Source: Cerasicoccus maritimus
GTDB taxonomy: Bacteria; Verrucomicrobiota; Verrucomicrobiia; Opitutales; Cerasicoccaceae
Direction: 5' to 3'
Assembly: GCA_031296935.1 (NCBI GenBank)
Contig: JAVDPD010000013.1
Coordinates: 1-64,000, forward strand
Length of the DNA stretch: 64,000 nucleotides
This document shows, in pieces, positions 33,143-42,344 of this stretch; within the stretch, counting starts at the first letter, position 1; each line of letters starts with the position of its first letter. The notes under the pieces were generated by a model. It did not search any database. It was not told the DNA's origin and saw only the letters and a program-made list of their open reading frames with translations. The position numbers and the translations under genes were made by a program.

Positions 33143-34237
33143 ATGAGTAGCGAAGAGTCAGTCCGCTTAGGCATCATTGGTCTGGGCATCCGGGGCAACA
33201 CCCACGCCAAGAACATCCTTGAGGGGAAAACCAAGGGCGTCGAACTCGTCGCGGTTTCCGACCCCAAGCAGGAGCAACTCGACGCCTTTGGCGAATCGAT
33301 CCGGAAGTTCACGGACCCCATCGAGATGATGGAATCCGGCGACGTTGAAGCCGTCATTATCGCCACCCCGCACTACAGCCACACCACGCTGGGCATCGCA
33401 GCGCTGGAGCGGAACTTGCACGTGTTCGTCGAGAAACCAATCTCCGTCCACAAGGCCGATTGCATCAAGCTCATCAGCGCCTATAAGAATCCTAACCTCG
33501 TCTTTGCCGCCGGTCTCAACCAACGCTGCATCCCCTACTACCGCAAGCTGCGCGAGCTCATCCAAAGCCGGCAGCTCGGCAAGATCGAGCGCATCAGCTG
33601 GACCATCACCGACTGGTACCGCACCGATGCGTATTACCAAGCTGGTAGCTGGCGCGCTACCTGGAAGGGCGAAGGCGGCGGCGTGCTGCTCAACCAATGC
33701 TCGCACAACCTCGACATCCTCCAGTGGCTCTTCGGCATGCCGGAAAAGGTAACCGCGATATGTCAGTTTGGCCGTCACCACGACATCGAGGTGGAAGACG
33801 CCGTCACCGCGCTACTCGAATTCTCTAATGGCGCTACCGGCGTATTCATCACGAGCACGGGCGAATCGCCCGGTATGAACCGCCTGGAAGTCGCGGCGGA
33901 GAATGGACTCGTCGTCATCGAAAAGGGCCACCTTAAATTTACGCAAAACGATAAGCCCACCCCCGAGCACTGCCGCACTGCAGAGGATGGTTTCCAAAAG
34001 CCGGAATCAAAAGAAATCGACGTTATCACCGACGAATTCACTTACGGCCACGTGGAAATTCTCCAGAACTTTGCCGATGCAATCCTTACAGGCGCTCCCC
34101 TCATCGCGCCCGCCGTCTTTGGCAAACGTCCGGTGGAGCTGGCAAACGCGATGCTTTACTCTGCCTTTAAAAACGAAGCAGTCACGCTGCCGCTGGATGC
34201 AGAAGCCTACGAGGCAGAACTCACGTCTCGGTATTGA
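33143..34237 (+). CDS. Gfo/Idh/MocA-family oxidoreductase
   Basis: A 364-residue NAD(P)-dependent dehydrogenase. The Rossmann motif is LGIIGLGIRGNTHAKNIL, the conserved Lys lies in HVFVEKPISVHKADC, and the C-terminal substrate domain includes WRATWKGEGGGVLLNQCSHN with the typical GGG-D/H site. Such enzymes oxidise or reduce sugars and inositols, and the substrate cannot be read from sequence. The gene follows beta-mannosidase directly, so it may act on mannose derivatives. Its TGA is back to back with the TTA stop of the convergent FHA gene, with no room for separate terminators. Confidence 0.9.
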   Translation: MSSEESVRLGIIGLGIRGNTHAKNILEGKTKGVELVAVSDPKQEQLDAFGESIRKFTDPIEMMESGDVEAVIIATPHYSHTTLGIAALERNLHVFVEKPISVHKADCIKLISAYKNPNLVFAAGLNQRCIPYYRKLRELIQSRQLGKIERISWTITDWYRTDAYYQAGSWRATWKGEGGGVLLNQCSHNLDILQWLFGMPEKVTAICQFGRHHDIEVEDAVTALLEFSNGATGVFITSTGESPGMNRLEVAAENGLVVIEKGHLKFTQNDKPTPEHCRTAEDGFQKPESKEIDVITDEFTYGHVEILQNFADAILTGAPLIAPAVFGKRPVELANAMLYSAFKNEAVTLPLDAEAYEAELTSRY

Positions 34238-34567
34238 TTACTCCGCCTCAAGCGTCACCACGCAACCGTCAGACATCTTCAGGATGCGCGTGCCGTTGAT
34301 CTTTTGTGGTTCGTCGCGGGGGACTTCCACGCCATCCAGTTTGGTCGAGTTGCTGACCGCGGCCGGTACGACGATGAACCAGAAGCCTTCCTGCTTGAGG
34401 ATCTTCACGTGCACGCGGGAAACCGTCTTAATAAAGTAGAAAACGTTCTTGGCCACGGTGCCTTCGCGGCCGAGGATGTCGCCACTGTGCGCCAGGTAAG
34501 TCTTGCCTTCAACGGTTACTTTGAGGCCGGGTTCAATCGTGGTGGAATCGTGGGAAATGTCTGTCAT
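34238..34567 (-). CDS. FHA-domain protein
   Basis: A 109-residue protein that is one FHA domain, which binds phosphothreonine peptides. Key features are ILGREGTVAKNVF (conserved GR), TVSRVHVKI (SxxH), VSNSTKLDG (N and T of the binding loop) and the closing strand RILKMSDGCVVTLE. It starts 12 bases after the stop of the Ser/Thr kinase gene and is surely co-transcribed. It should read phosphorylation marks placed by that kinase. A convergent gene ends at the adjoining base. Confidence 0.8.
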   Translation of the reverse strand: MTDISHDSTTIEPGLKVTVEGKTYLAHSGDILGREGTVAKNVFYFIKTVSRVHVKILKQEGFWFIVVPAAVSNSTKLDGVEVPRDEPQKINGTRILKMSDGCVVTLEAE

Positions 34568-34579
34568 GTACGAATAGCA

Positions 34580-36736
34580 TTAAGGATCAACCCGATTTTG
34601 AGGATTGATCGGAATCAATGCAACGCGAAAGCCAATTCGCGGATCCTTGGTATCAGGCTCAAAAAAATTTCGATTACTCACGCGCAGATCGGGGCCGCCA
34701 TGCGTGTAATTGCCACCGCGAACCACGCGCGCTTCACCAGTCTCTGGGCCGTAATAATCCTCGACTTCACCACCGGGCAAAGCGGCATACCAGTCCAAGG
34801 TCCATTCAGCCACATTACCCACGGTGTCATACATCTCAAACTCATTGGGCATCAGTTGCCCCACCTGCTGAGTTCGCCCACCGGAGTTGCCATAGTTCCA
34901 AGAGAAATTATCGAAATTCCCCTGCTGGCCATAGTAGCCGTTGACCGCGCCCAGCGAGGCATACTCAAACTGCGCCTGCGTCGGTAGGGAGAACACATAG
35001 CCCTCTGGCAACAGACCACGGTATTTGTCATTCAGTTTGGCGCAAAAAGTCATGGCCTCATCCCAAGAAACGTTCTCCACCGGATTCTTCGGGTGCTTGT
35101 TCTCACTGGGATCATACCCCATCAACTTTAAAAATTCCTCCTGAGTCGTCTCATGCTGGCAGATCCAAAAGCCTTGTGTGAAGATCGCCAGGGTCGACTT
35201 GTTCATGACATCTGATACCCGATGACGCGGCGAGCCAATCTGGAACCGAAACGGCGGAGCCCAACGAAAAATCATGCCCGACTGCGGCAATTGAAAATCA
35301 TGCCCGTTTTCCGGTCGATTAAGGATCTCAGGTGCGGCGCGGTTGGAGATCCCCGTAGAAATAATGCCATCAGGAACCGCGTCGTTCCGCATATTTAAAC
35401 TCTGCCCCGGGGCAAAAGATGATGGCATCTGCGGTTCCCCGCTGGATGTATCAAATCCCGGCGGCCCCGAACGCAATCCTCCGGGGCCGGGCCGATTAGT
35501 CTGACTTTGCGGCTGGTTGTTGAAATTCGTTGGGTTGGCCATCGGCGCTGAGTTGGCCTTGATCGTCGCATCCATGCTCCCGTGCAAAAACGCAAAATAC
35601 GCCACGCCGCCACCAGCCACCACGCTGCATAAAACGAGTAAAGCTATCGCCACGCCCGACATCGGAGCGCGAACCGAATGCGCGGTGGGCGTCTGAGTGT
35701 TGGCGGTGATGGGCGGGTCCTGCACGGTCGTCTCCGCCGTCGGTGGTTGATTTGGTTGCCCACGCGGAATAAGTTGTATTGGCGGGCCGGACTCCCGGAT
35801 TGTTGGCTCCGAAGGGCGGGACGCGCCCGAATCACCCAACGGCACAGGCAGCGTCGCGCCGCCTTGCGCCAGCAAATCGCTGCTTAAACGAAGGCCATTG
35901 ATCACCTCGGCAGCGCTCGAAGGACGGTCAGCCGCATCCTTGGCCAGACAGGCCGCAATGGTGTCCTCCCACTCCGGAGGAATGCCAGCACCAACGATGC
36001 CCAACTCCGTCCGACGTTCGCTGAGCGTGGGCGGCAACGCTTCGCGAATTTGCAGGCTGATGTCGCCAGTGTAAAAAACCGGCTTCCCCGTCAGCAGATC
36101 GAAAAGCGTGGCGCCGAGGCCGTAAATATCATGCGAGATGCAAGGACGCTGGCCGAGTAGTTGCTGCGGGCCCATGTAGAGCATCGTGCCGCGCAGGCCC
36201 ATAGTGCCGGTCAGCCGCGTCTGAGCATCCGTCAGGCTGGCAGAAATCCCAAAGTCGGCAATCTTTAGGCGGCTCTTCTGGTCGACCATCAGGTTGGCCG
36301 GCTTCAGATCACGGTGGACAATCTCCGCGTTTGAATGCGCGTAGTGCAGCGCCGAGCAGAGCTCCAACGTCCACTCCGCTATTTCATTGACCTCGAAGTA
36401 GCTGCCCTCGCGGGTGTCCCGCAGGCTGGAAAGGTTGTTGCCCTCCACATATTCCATGGCGACGGCGGCGCGCTCGTCCCCCGAAAAGAAACCATAGACG
36501 CGGATGATATTCGGATGCGCGAGCTCCATGCCACGCCGGGTTTCTTTCTTCAAATCGCGGACCGCTGTGCTGTCGAAGAGCAGGTTTTCAGTCAGGAACT
36601 TGAGGGCGATGTCTTTCTCAAGCTCAATATCGTGTGCAAGCCAAACGACGCCCATCCCGCCCCGACCCAGCAGGCGCTTAAGTCGGTATCGCTCGAAGAC
36701 CAACAAACCGTTGGTTAACTTGGCTGTAGCACTCAT
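34580..36736 (-). CDS. Ser/Thr protein kinase fused to FGE-sulfatase-like domain
   Basis: A 718-residue transmembrane receptor kinase. The cytoplasmic kinase domain (about residues 15-280) has LLGRGGMGVVWLAHD, IALKFL (ATP Lys), VHRDLKPANLMVD (catalytic loop) and IADFGIS (DFG). A Pro-rich linker and one membrane helix follow (VAIALLVLCSVVAGGGVAYF). After another Gly/Pro-rich linker the outer domain (about residues 480-715) is FGE-sulfatase/EgtB-like (TQEEFLKLMGYDPSENKHP, NVSWDEAMTFCAKLND, GNVAEWTLDWY, ARVVRGGNYTHGG). The last motif reads LRVSNRNFFEP and lacks the active-site cysteines of true FGE, so it is probably a sensor domain, not an enzyme. An FHA partner follows. A kinase-FGE fusion is common in Verrucomicrobia and Planctomycetes. 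Confidence 0.88.
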   Translation of the reverse strand: MSATAKLTNGLLVFERYRLKRLLGRGGMGVVWLAHDIELEKDIALKFLTENLLFDSTAVRDLKKETRRGMELAHPNIIRVYGFFSGDERAAVAMEYVEGNNLSSLRDTREGSYFEVNEIAEWTLELCSALHYAHSNAEIVHRDLKPANLMVDQKSRLKIADFGISASLTDAQTRLTGTMGLRGTMLYMGPQQLLGQRPCISHDIYGLGATLFDLLTGKPVFYTGDISLQIREALPPTLSERRTELGIVGAGIPPEWEDTIAACLAKDAADRPSSAAEVINGLRLSSDLLAQGGATLPVPLGDSGASRPSEPTIRESGPPIQLIPRGQPNQPPTAETTVQDPPITANTQTPTAHSVRAPMSGVAIALLVLCSVVAGGGVAYFAFLHGSMDATIKANSAPMANPTNFNNQPQSQTNRPGPGGLRSGPPGFDTSSGEPQMPSSFAPGQSLNMRNDAVPDGIISTGISNRAAPEILNRPENGHDFQLPQSGMIFRWAPPFRFQIGSPRHRVSDVMNKSTLAIFTQGFWICQHETTQEEFLKLMGYDPSENKHPKNPVENVSWDEAMTFCAKLNDKYRGLLPEGYVFSLPTQAQFEYASLGAVNGYYGQQGNFDNFSWNYGNSGGRTQQVGQLMPNEFEMYDTVGNVAEWTLDWYAALPGGEVEDYYGPETGEARVVRGGNYTHGGPDLRVSNRNFFEPDTKDPRIGFRVALIPINPQNRVDP

Positions 36737-37181
36737 TTTAATCGATGCAGTCCAGTTGATCAGTCAATGGGCTTCGCTTCGCAAGTAAAACCTGAAAATG
36801 CACGTGGGGTTGAGTTCATTGATCATAAGACCTTAGTAGATGAGGCAATATTCCCAAGATTACGAAAGATTCATCCTGAGAAATGCTCACACACGGCTCA
36901 GGAAACAAAGAAACGCCAATTGGGCAGATTCAAAGGTTGAAGGGTACAACCGGAGATGCCACGCAAGCAGCATGCTGGAGTCACCAGATTGACATACTAC
37001 AGAAGTGTAGCCGCGATAACGACTTGCTCAATACCAGTTTCTTGGTCGAAGAATAGGCCGTTTCTTCAAAATGAACAGAGTTGATATAAATTAGTTATTT
37101 CCAGTGAATTGTTTGTATTCTATCGCATTGTCATGCAACAAGATAGATAGGTTTAGAATGACTCGCTCTGGGTCGCCTTAA
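36737..37181. other. Noncoding stretch upstream of the kinase gene
   Basis: About 450 bases between the kinase start and a transposase remnant. No convincing gene, RNA or repeat seen. The kinase promoter should lie near its left end. Confidence 0.35.
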
Positions 37182-37379
37182 AAAATTAACGCCCATCGGC
37201 TGAAGGCACGTGGTACAAAGAGTCTGAATCGTGGTCGTCCGCTTAAAGATGACCGCTTGATGACGGAAGCGATGTTGTGGATTTGCCGCACGGGCACCCC
37301 CCGAAAAGATCACCGGCTCATATCTAAAATCACCAATAGACCACGCAGCCGCCAACTCCTCGACAAACATAACGCTTAA
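37182..37379 (+). pseudogene. IS5-family transposase remnant
   Basis: The reading frame after the stop at 37179 contains GRPLKDDRLMTEAMLWICRT followed by GTP. This closely resembles the conserved N-terminal segment of IS5-family transposases (G-R-P-x-K-D-D-R-L-M...WI/L-R-T-G-x-P-W). After that the similarity fades and the frame ends at 37377-37379. No DDE catalytic domain or inverted repeats are visible. It is an old fragment. A few codons before the motif may also belong to it. Confidence 0.5.
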
Positions 37380-37506
37380 AGGAAAACGTAAAAGCCGACA
37401 GGCTGATAGGGAACCCTGCCAACGTCTTGATCATCAAGGATCCGATGGGGTCCGTTCGGCTTCACCATTACTTTCTTGTGCCCAGTTTTCGCGAATGCCA
37501 AAGGGC

Positions 37507-39210
37507 TTATTGTGCCTTCATGACTTTGCTGCGAGCGCTATCGTAAAGCTCTTGCTCTTCCGGCAACAAATCACTGCCCTTTAGATCAAGCACCATTTTT
37601 TTTGCCGCAACCTCATCACCTGATTCTACGGCAAGTAGAAGACCCACGAGACGGCAACTGGGGTGCCCAAAGTATTTCGGATCAAGCTGAGCATAGTGTG
37701 CCTCCGCTTCAGCAAGTCGGCCTCGCTGTAGTAAACACAATGCCAAGGCAGAGTGAATTCCATTGGGGCCACCCTTAGCAACGACTTCCTGTAGCTCCTC
37801 GATTTCTACATCACTCACTTCTCCCAACAACGCCTCAAGGTAAACCTGATTGTTGAGATAGATTGGACTTCCAGGCTCAATTTCGAGAAGACGTTCACTC
37901 AAACTAATCATCGCACGCGTGCTGCCATTTTCGCTGAGCTGCGTAAAGACAGCAGGTGCCAGTCGGATTTTGTCATCGTCCTTAGTTGATGTTTCAAATG
38001 CAGCCAGCAGCGCCTCTTCAGCAGACGCCCTCCACTGGGCCTGCCGCGCTAACTCTCCTAATGCCTGCAATTCATCCGGCAACTGCGATTGCAAGGCCAA
38101 TTCATACGCTCTACGCCATTCTGATGACTCATCGCCCGATCTCACTGCATCAGGCAGCGTCACATAGGTCTCCAGGATTGCACGACTCAAGTCATCCACC
38201 TGAAAATCTCCGCTCTCCAGGATGTATTGCGCACAACTTGGATCGCGGCCCAACATGGTTAAGATATCGACGCGCCAACGCCCTCCATTGACAATGCTCT
38301 TGCCACTGTCGCTAGCCAGATATTGCCACAAATTTTCATAGGCGCCGACTTCGATTAACCACCTAACCAGTAACACTGCATCGCCCTTGCCTTCACGCTT
38401 CACCGCCTCCTGCGCTATGCCATAGCGCGCTAGTGGCTGTAGTATGATACGCTGAGTATCCGCCAAGAACCGCATGGTGGGCGTGCTTCGCTCAGGGTTG
38501 CTCAGTTGCTTAATCAACCACTCTCGATCGCTCTCAAATAACGGTAAGCCAGGCTGCGTTGCCAGCATGATCAACGCATCCTCCCTCAGTGGGTCTCTCA
38601 GCTCCGCCACTACACGCAAGCTGGCCTTGGCCTGAATGTGCGCTGCCTGATTATCTGCACTGAGCAAAATGCGCGCACGAAGCAGGTGAGCTTTTGCATG
38701 ATTCGGGTCTATGGTCACTGCCATACTCAAACGGTTTAAAGCAGTGGCCACATCACCGCGATTAATGGCAATCTGGGCCATCAGTAGCTGGAAATCAGGG
38801 TCCGAGGTCTTCATCTGCTCCATGCGGAGCGCCAAACCGTGGGCCAACTCAAACTGCTCCGATTTGACTAAATACTGCAGCATGCCCAAACTAATTTCCG
38901 GATAATCTGCGACATCCTTTTCCGCCAAAAGAGCCATGACTTCACGGTGCGCATTTTCAGGGCTCAAATGGATCTGGGCTTGCAGCTTAATTTTCAGCGC
39001 ACGATCAGCATCTGGACCAAACGCAATCAGTCGATTTGCGCGTTGAATGACCTCCGCGTATTGCCGCTCAACCATGAGACGCTCAGCACGGTGAAACTCA
39101 TAAGCCTGCCAAGCCCAATACCCCCCACCCAAGATTGATACCGCGACAAAAAGCGCCAAGCCAGTTGGCAGGATGCGCATAAAACGAGACTTTGCGGACT
39201 CAGAAGACAT
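37507..39210 (-). CDS. Membrane-anchored TPR protein
   Basis: A 567-residue protein with a short cytoplasmic start, one membrane helix (ILPTGLALFVAVSILGGGYW) and a long, wholly helical outside region. TPR-like units are clear near residues 130-210 (DFQLLMAQIAINRGDVATAL, NRLSMAVTIDPNHAKAHLLR) and at the C-terminus (ALALCLLQRGRLAEAEAHYA, AQLDPKYFGHPSC). Such proteins act as scaffolds for envelope complexes. No enzymatic motif. Divergent from the zinc-ribbon gene at 39325 by about 110 bases. Confidence 0.7.
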   Translation of the reverse strand: MSSESAKSRFMRILPTGLALFVAVSILGGGYWAWQAYEFHRAERLMVERQYAEVIQRANRLIAFGPDADRALKIKLQAQIHLSPENAHREVMALLAEKDVADYPEISLGMLQYLVKSEQFELAHGLALRMEQMKTSDPDFQLLMAQIAINRGDVATALNRLSMAVTIDPNHAKAHLLRARILLSADNQAAHIQAKASLRVVAELRDPLREDALIMLATQPGLPLFESDREWLIKQLSNPERSTPTMRFLADTQRIILQPLARYGIAQEAVKREGKGDAVLLVRWLIEVGAYENLWQYLASDSGKSIVNGGRWRVDILTMLGRDPSCAQYILESGDFQVDDLSRAILETYVTLPDAVRSGDESSEWRRAYELALQSQLPDELQALGELARQAQWRASAEEALLAAFETSTKDDDKIRLAPAVFTQLSENGSTRAMISLSERLLEIEPGSPIYLNNQVYLEALLGEVSDVEIEELQEVVAKGGPNGIHSALALCLLQRGRLAEAEAHYAQLDPKYFGHPSCRLVGLLLAVESGDEVAAKKMVLDLKGSDLLPEEQELYDSARSKVMKAQ

Positions 39211-39324
39211 TGATTAGGTGTATAAGATGCAATCGGCTCACGTAACGGAAGAATGATCAATAAAAACTAGCCCAAGCATGGCAACTGTCTTATGAAACAA
39301 TCAACAATAGCTGCTAGAGATAAC

Positions 39325-39615
39325 ATGAGTGACACATTCGAATGCCCAATTTGCGGCGCAACGGTTAAAAACAATGCCTTAGCATGCCCGGAATGTGGAG
39401 CCGATGAACGCACTGGGCTCTATCGCAGCGATGCTGCCAGCGAGTCCATTTACGATGGCCTCGACCTTCCAGAAGACGACACATTCGACTACGATGAATT
39501 CGCCGCTCGCGAGTTTGGCCGCCCCAAGCCAAAGAGCCCACGCGACATCATCGTGGGCATTGTCGCTGTGCTGCTCATCCTGGCATTTGCGTCCATTTTC
39601 ATATTCGCCATATAA
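39325..39615 (+). CDS. Zinc-ribbon membrane protein
   Basis: A 96-residue protein from the ATG at 39325 (MSDTFECPICG). Eleven upstream codons are unlikely to be translated. A four-Cys zinc ribbon (CPICGATVKNNALACPECGA) is followed by an acidic linker and one membrane helix at the C-terminus (IIVGIVAVLLILAFASIFIF). The layout is typical of small tail-anchored zinc-ribbon proteins in Verrucomicrobia and Planctomycetes. Function unknown. Confidence 0.7.
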   Translation: MSDTFECPICGATVKNNALACPECGADERTGLYRSDAASESIYDGLDLPEDDTFDYDEFAAREFGRPKPKSPRDIIVGIVAVLLILAFASIFIFAI

Positions 39616-39727
39616 AAAGGCGCTTACCGATTACTTTCACTTATCCCCGCCAGTGCACGATTTGATAACACTACCACCCGTGCGACTTTAGCGTCTCCAC
39701 CGCGTTTCAAGGCATTAATCTCCTGTC

Positions 39728-40183
39728 ATGAAACTCATCATTCGACGCATCCTCAACCTCGCCCTCTGGCTGAATGTCTGCCTGCTGGGCGGAACCGGCG
39801 CTCTTCTCTACTGGCGCATGCCCCACGGCCCCGCAGGCCGCGGCCTTAGCGTCTTTGGCTTTTCCAAGCACGACATCGTCGAAATCCACACCATCGGAGG
39901 TTTCGTTTTTGCAGGCCTAGTCATAGCCCACCTCTGGCTTGCTTGGCCGTGGCTAAAAAACGCCGCCGCCAAAAAGAAACTCTGGCCAGTCATCGGTGGG
40001 CTGGCTGCTGGCCTCGTTCTGGCGCTAGGCATTACCTTCGCCCCGATACAGAAAACAGCCAACAGCCAAAGCCCCGAACATGCCGGATTCAGCGGCCGAG
40101 GCCCAGGCGGCGAAGGCCGTGGACAAGGTGGCGGAGGCGGAAATGGCGCCGGCCCAATGCTCAGGGAAGATCAATCAGAATAA
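39728..40183 (+). CDS. DUF4405-like membrane protein
   Basis: A 151-residue protein with three membrane helices (ILNLALWLNVCLLGGTGALL; IHTIGGFVFAGLVIAHLWLA; LWPVIGGLAAGLVLALGITF). A His in helix 2 and another before WLAW could ligate heme, as in DUF4405/cytochrome b561-like proteins. The C-terminal 35 residues are Gly/Arg-rich and disordered (FSGRGPGGEGRGQGGGGG). Members are thought to act in electron transfer. The exact role here is unknown. It stands alone, convergent with the ParB-like gene. Confidence 0.6.
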   Translation: MKLIIRRILNLALWLNVCLLGGTGALLYWRMPHGPAGRGLSVFGFSKHDIVEIHTIGGFVFAGLVIAHLWLAWPWLKNAAAKKKLWPVIGGLAAGLVLALGITFAPIQKTANSQSPEHAGFSGRGPGGEGRGQGGGGGNGAGPMLREDQSE

Positions 40184-40195
40184 GCTGCCAGGATG

Positions 40196-40984
40196 CTAAA
40201 CCAAGCCCGGGAACTTCGCCTTTACACGCTTGATGTCTGCTTGGCTAAATTCCTTGCCCTCGAGCACGAGAATCAACGACTTCAGATCGGCATTGTCCAG
40301 ATCATAGCGGGCCTTAGGCGAGGCTTTTGCCATATCCGTAATACGGGTCTTCGCCGAACGGAAATTGAGCGGTTTCTTGGGCTTCTTCTCCTTGAGCTCC
40401 TGCTCGGCCTTCGCGGCGGCCGCGTCTTCTTCCCCAGCTGGGGCCTTGATCAGCTTTTGACAGGCAGCCTTAGCGCGATTCCAGCTCGTATCTCCGTCGG
40501 AAAGCATCTTGTAAATCTTCGGCGGCATAACCGGCGCATAGCGCAGGATCTCTTCCACCCAAGCCGTGCTGCGGTCGAGGAACTCACCGATGCGCTCGGT
40601 CGACCAATTTACGTTGTTGAGGTAAACAACCGTCTCGAAATAGTCGGTAATCTTGGTGTCTACACGGTCTGAATTAAGCTTTAGGTTCAGCGCGCGCATT
40701 TCGTCGGCTGAGCCTGCCACCACGCGCACATCGACACGATCAAAATAGCCAGGATTCTGCTCACGGATCTTGTAGATCGCATTGATACGGTGAAAACCGC
40801 CAATCAAGTAGAACTCACCGGGAGATTTTTCCCAGACCACCAGCGGCTCGAGCAAACCGTTGGCGAGAATGTCCTTGGCATAGTGTTCTACCTTGGACTG
40901 CGTGAGGTTACGGTGGTTAACCACCGTCGGGTGCATCTGGATCTTGCTAATGCCCAGATAATCGAAGCGTTTCGTAGTAATCAT
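40196..40984 (-). CDS. ParB-like nuclease-domain protein
   Basis: A 262-residue protein from the ATG at 40984 (MITTKRFDYL). Thirty upstream codons in frame look noncoding. The first 100 residues match the ParB N-terminal/Srx fold: LGISKIQMHPTVVNHRNLTQ, DILANGLLEPLVVWEKSPGE, YLIGGFHRINAIYKI with the GxxRR-like loop as GFHR. The middle (STERIGEFLDRSTAWVEEIL) looks like a ParB helix-turn-helix. No parA is next to it and no parS was noticed, so it is not obviously the chromosome partition protein. It may be an NTP-binding switch protein with a local role. Confidence 0.75.
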   Translation of the reverse strand: MITTKRFDYLGISKIQMHPTVVNHRNLTQSKVEHYAKDILANGLLEPLVVWEKSPGEFYLIGGFHRINAIYKIREQNPGYFDRVDVRVVAGSADEMRALNLKLNSDRVDTKITDYFETVVYLNNVNWSTERIGEFLDRSTAWVEEILRYAPVMPPKIYKMLSDGDTSWNRAKAACQKLIKAPAGEEDAAAAKAEQELKEKKPKKPLNFRSAKTRITDMAKASPKARYDLDNADLKSLILVLEGKEFSQADIKRVKAKFPGLV

Positions 40985-41260
40985 GGTTCGTAGCGATAGC
41001 GAATCGGCCAGTAAAGTAGCGCAGATTCGCCACCTAGGAAACAGCAGATTTCTTGCCCGAGCGATCACAAACATCGCTACTGCTCATTATTAAGACAATT
41101 TCAAAACACAACTTTAGCTGTAGCACTCTGGAGTCGATGGTAGTGCTCCTGGATGTCTTGCCAGCAGAAATATGGCGCCGTGTATTGACAGTTTTCGCCA
41201 ATGTCTTGCAAATTACAACCAACCCTAAATGACTAGTCCTTTCCCCCTTCCAAAGACAAT

Positions 41261-42046
41261 ATGATCTCTCGTTTAAGAATCCTCGCGATCGCCTATCTCA
41301 CGCCACTCTCTCTGCTCGTTGCCAACGAAGACACGCTGATCAACATCGTTTTGGACAACGGCCCCAATCCGACTGCCGAACAACTGCTGAGGCACCCCAA
41401 AATTACCCTTGCCGAAGGCCAGGCAGCCGATGGCTCCAATGCGCTCCGTGTGACTTACATTGGCAGCGAGATGGGCAGCGAGCGAGTCGTGACGCATGTA
41501 TTTTTTCCGCGCAAAACCGACTACGCGGCGCTCGACTTCGATGTGAAATTTGAGGACGGCTGGCAGTTCGTGCGCGGCGGCAAATTACACGGCGTAGGCC
41601 CGGATAATGTCGTGAGTGGCGGCATGCCCCGCCGCCCCGAAAGCTGGAGCTCGCGCATCATGTGGAGCAAAGACGGCTATGCCCGCACCTATCTGTATGA
41701 TCAAGGCGAAGGCCATAAATATGGCGTCGGCAAGCGCACGACCAAGCCGGTTTTCAAAATCGGCGAATGGCAGCACGTTAAAATCGTCACCCGGCTCAAT
41801 GACGTCGGCCAAGCCAACGGGTTCACCCAGCTATTCGTCGACGGTGAGCTGGTCGCAGATTCGCAGGACATGGAATTCCGCGGACAAGGCGGCGATGAAA
41901 CGCTAATCAGCAAGTTCCTGTTCAGCACCTTCCACGGAGGCAACAATCCCAGTTGGGCACCCAAAGACGCCGACGGCAACTTCATCGATGTCACCGCGCT
42001 GTTCGATAATATCGTGGTCACCGGTGCTCCTGAAACAGCTGAATAA
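41261..42046 (+). CDS. Secreted polysaccharide lyase-like protein (PL14-like)
   Basis: A 261-residue exported protein (signal peptide ISRLRILAIAYLTPLSLLVA). The jelly-roll sequence resembles PL14-type alginate or glucuronan lyases: FEDGWQFVRGGKLHGVGPD, SWSSRIMWSKDGYARTYLYD, FKIGEWQHVKIVTRLNDVG, LFVDGELVADSQDMEFR, SKFLFSTFHGGNNPSWAPKD. Candidate catalytic residues would be the Lys in GGKL and the Tyr in TYLYD. This is a family-level guess. It stands alone between the ParB-like gene and htpG, with a long hairpin following. Confidence 0.65.
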   Translation: MISRLRILAIAYLTPLSLLVANEDTLINIVLDNGPNPTAEQLLRHPKITLAEGQAADGSNALRVTYIGSEMGSERVVTHVFFPRKTDYAALDFDVKFEDGWQFVRGGKLHGVGPDNVVSGGMPRRPESWSSRIMWSKDGYARTYLYDQGEGHKYGVGKRTTKPVFKIGEWQHVKIVTRLNDVGQANGFTQLFVDGELVADSQDMEFRGQGGDETLISKFLFSTFHGGNNPSWAPKDADGNFIDVTALFDNIVVTGAPETAE

Positions 42047-42097
42047 GGCTGAAATAAGCAAATTAAATGGGGTCTCTTCAAAAAGCGACGATCATCG

Positions 42098-42131
42098 TTT
42101 TCCAAAACACATAAGCGAGTGTTTTGGAAAA
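42098..42131. repeat. 13-bp hairpin downstream of the lyase gene
   Basis: A perfect stem TTTTCCAAAACAC / GTGTTTTGGAAAA with 8-base loop, 52 bases beyond the stop at 42046. The stem itself is A/T-rich, so it may terminate transcription on both strands, though no separate T-run follows. Confidence 0.5.
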
Positions 42132-42344
42132 ACATGGCGGTTGTTTTTTAAATGATGGGCGTGCTTTTCCAAAGGAGACTGCGCCCTCCCCACCCCATGC
42201 AATCTCCGCGCCCTCTGTGTTATCCGAGGTTCAACCTCGCTCATGGCGAGTTCCGGGCAGAAAACGACTTGAAACCTGCCCGTGTATGCTTTCAGTTAGC
42301 GGGTTTAGCCAATTTCAAATTAACTCCACAGTAATCACATAACC

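Noticed and set aside
34580..36736. A true formylglycine-generating sulfatase activator
   Set aside because: The catalytic cysteines of FGE are absent, and the domain is fused to a kinase through a membrane helix.
40196..40984. Chromosomal ParB partition protein
   Set aside because: There is no parA neighbour and no parS motif noticed, and the C-terminus does not look like a ParB dimer domain.
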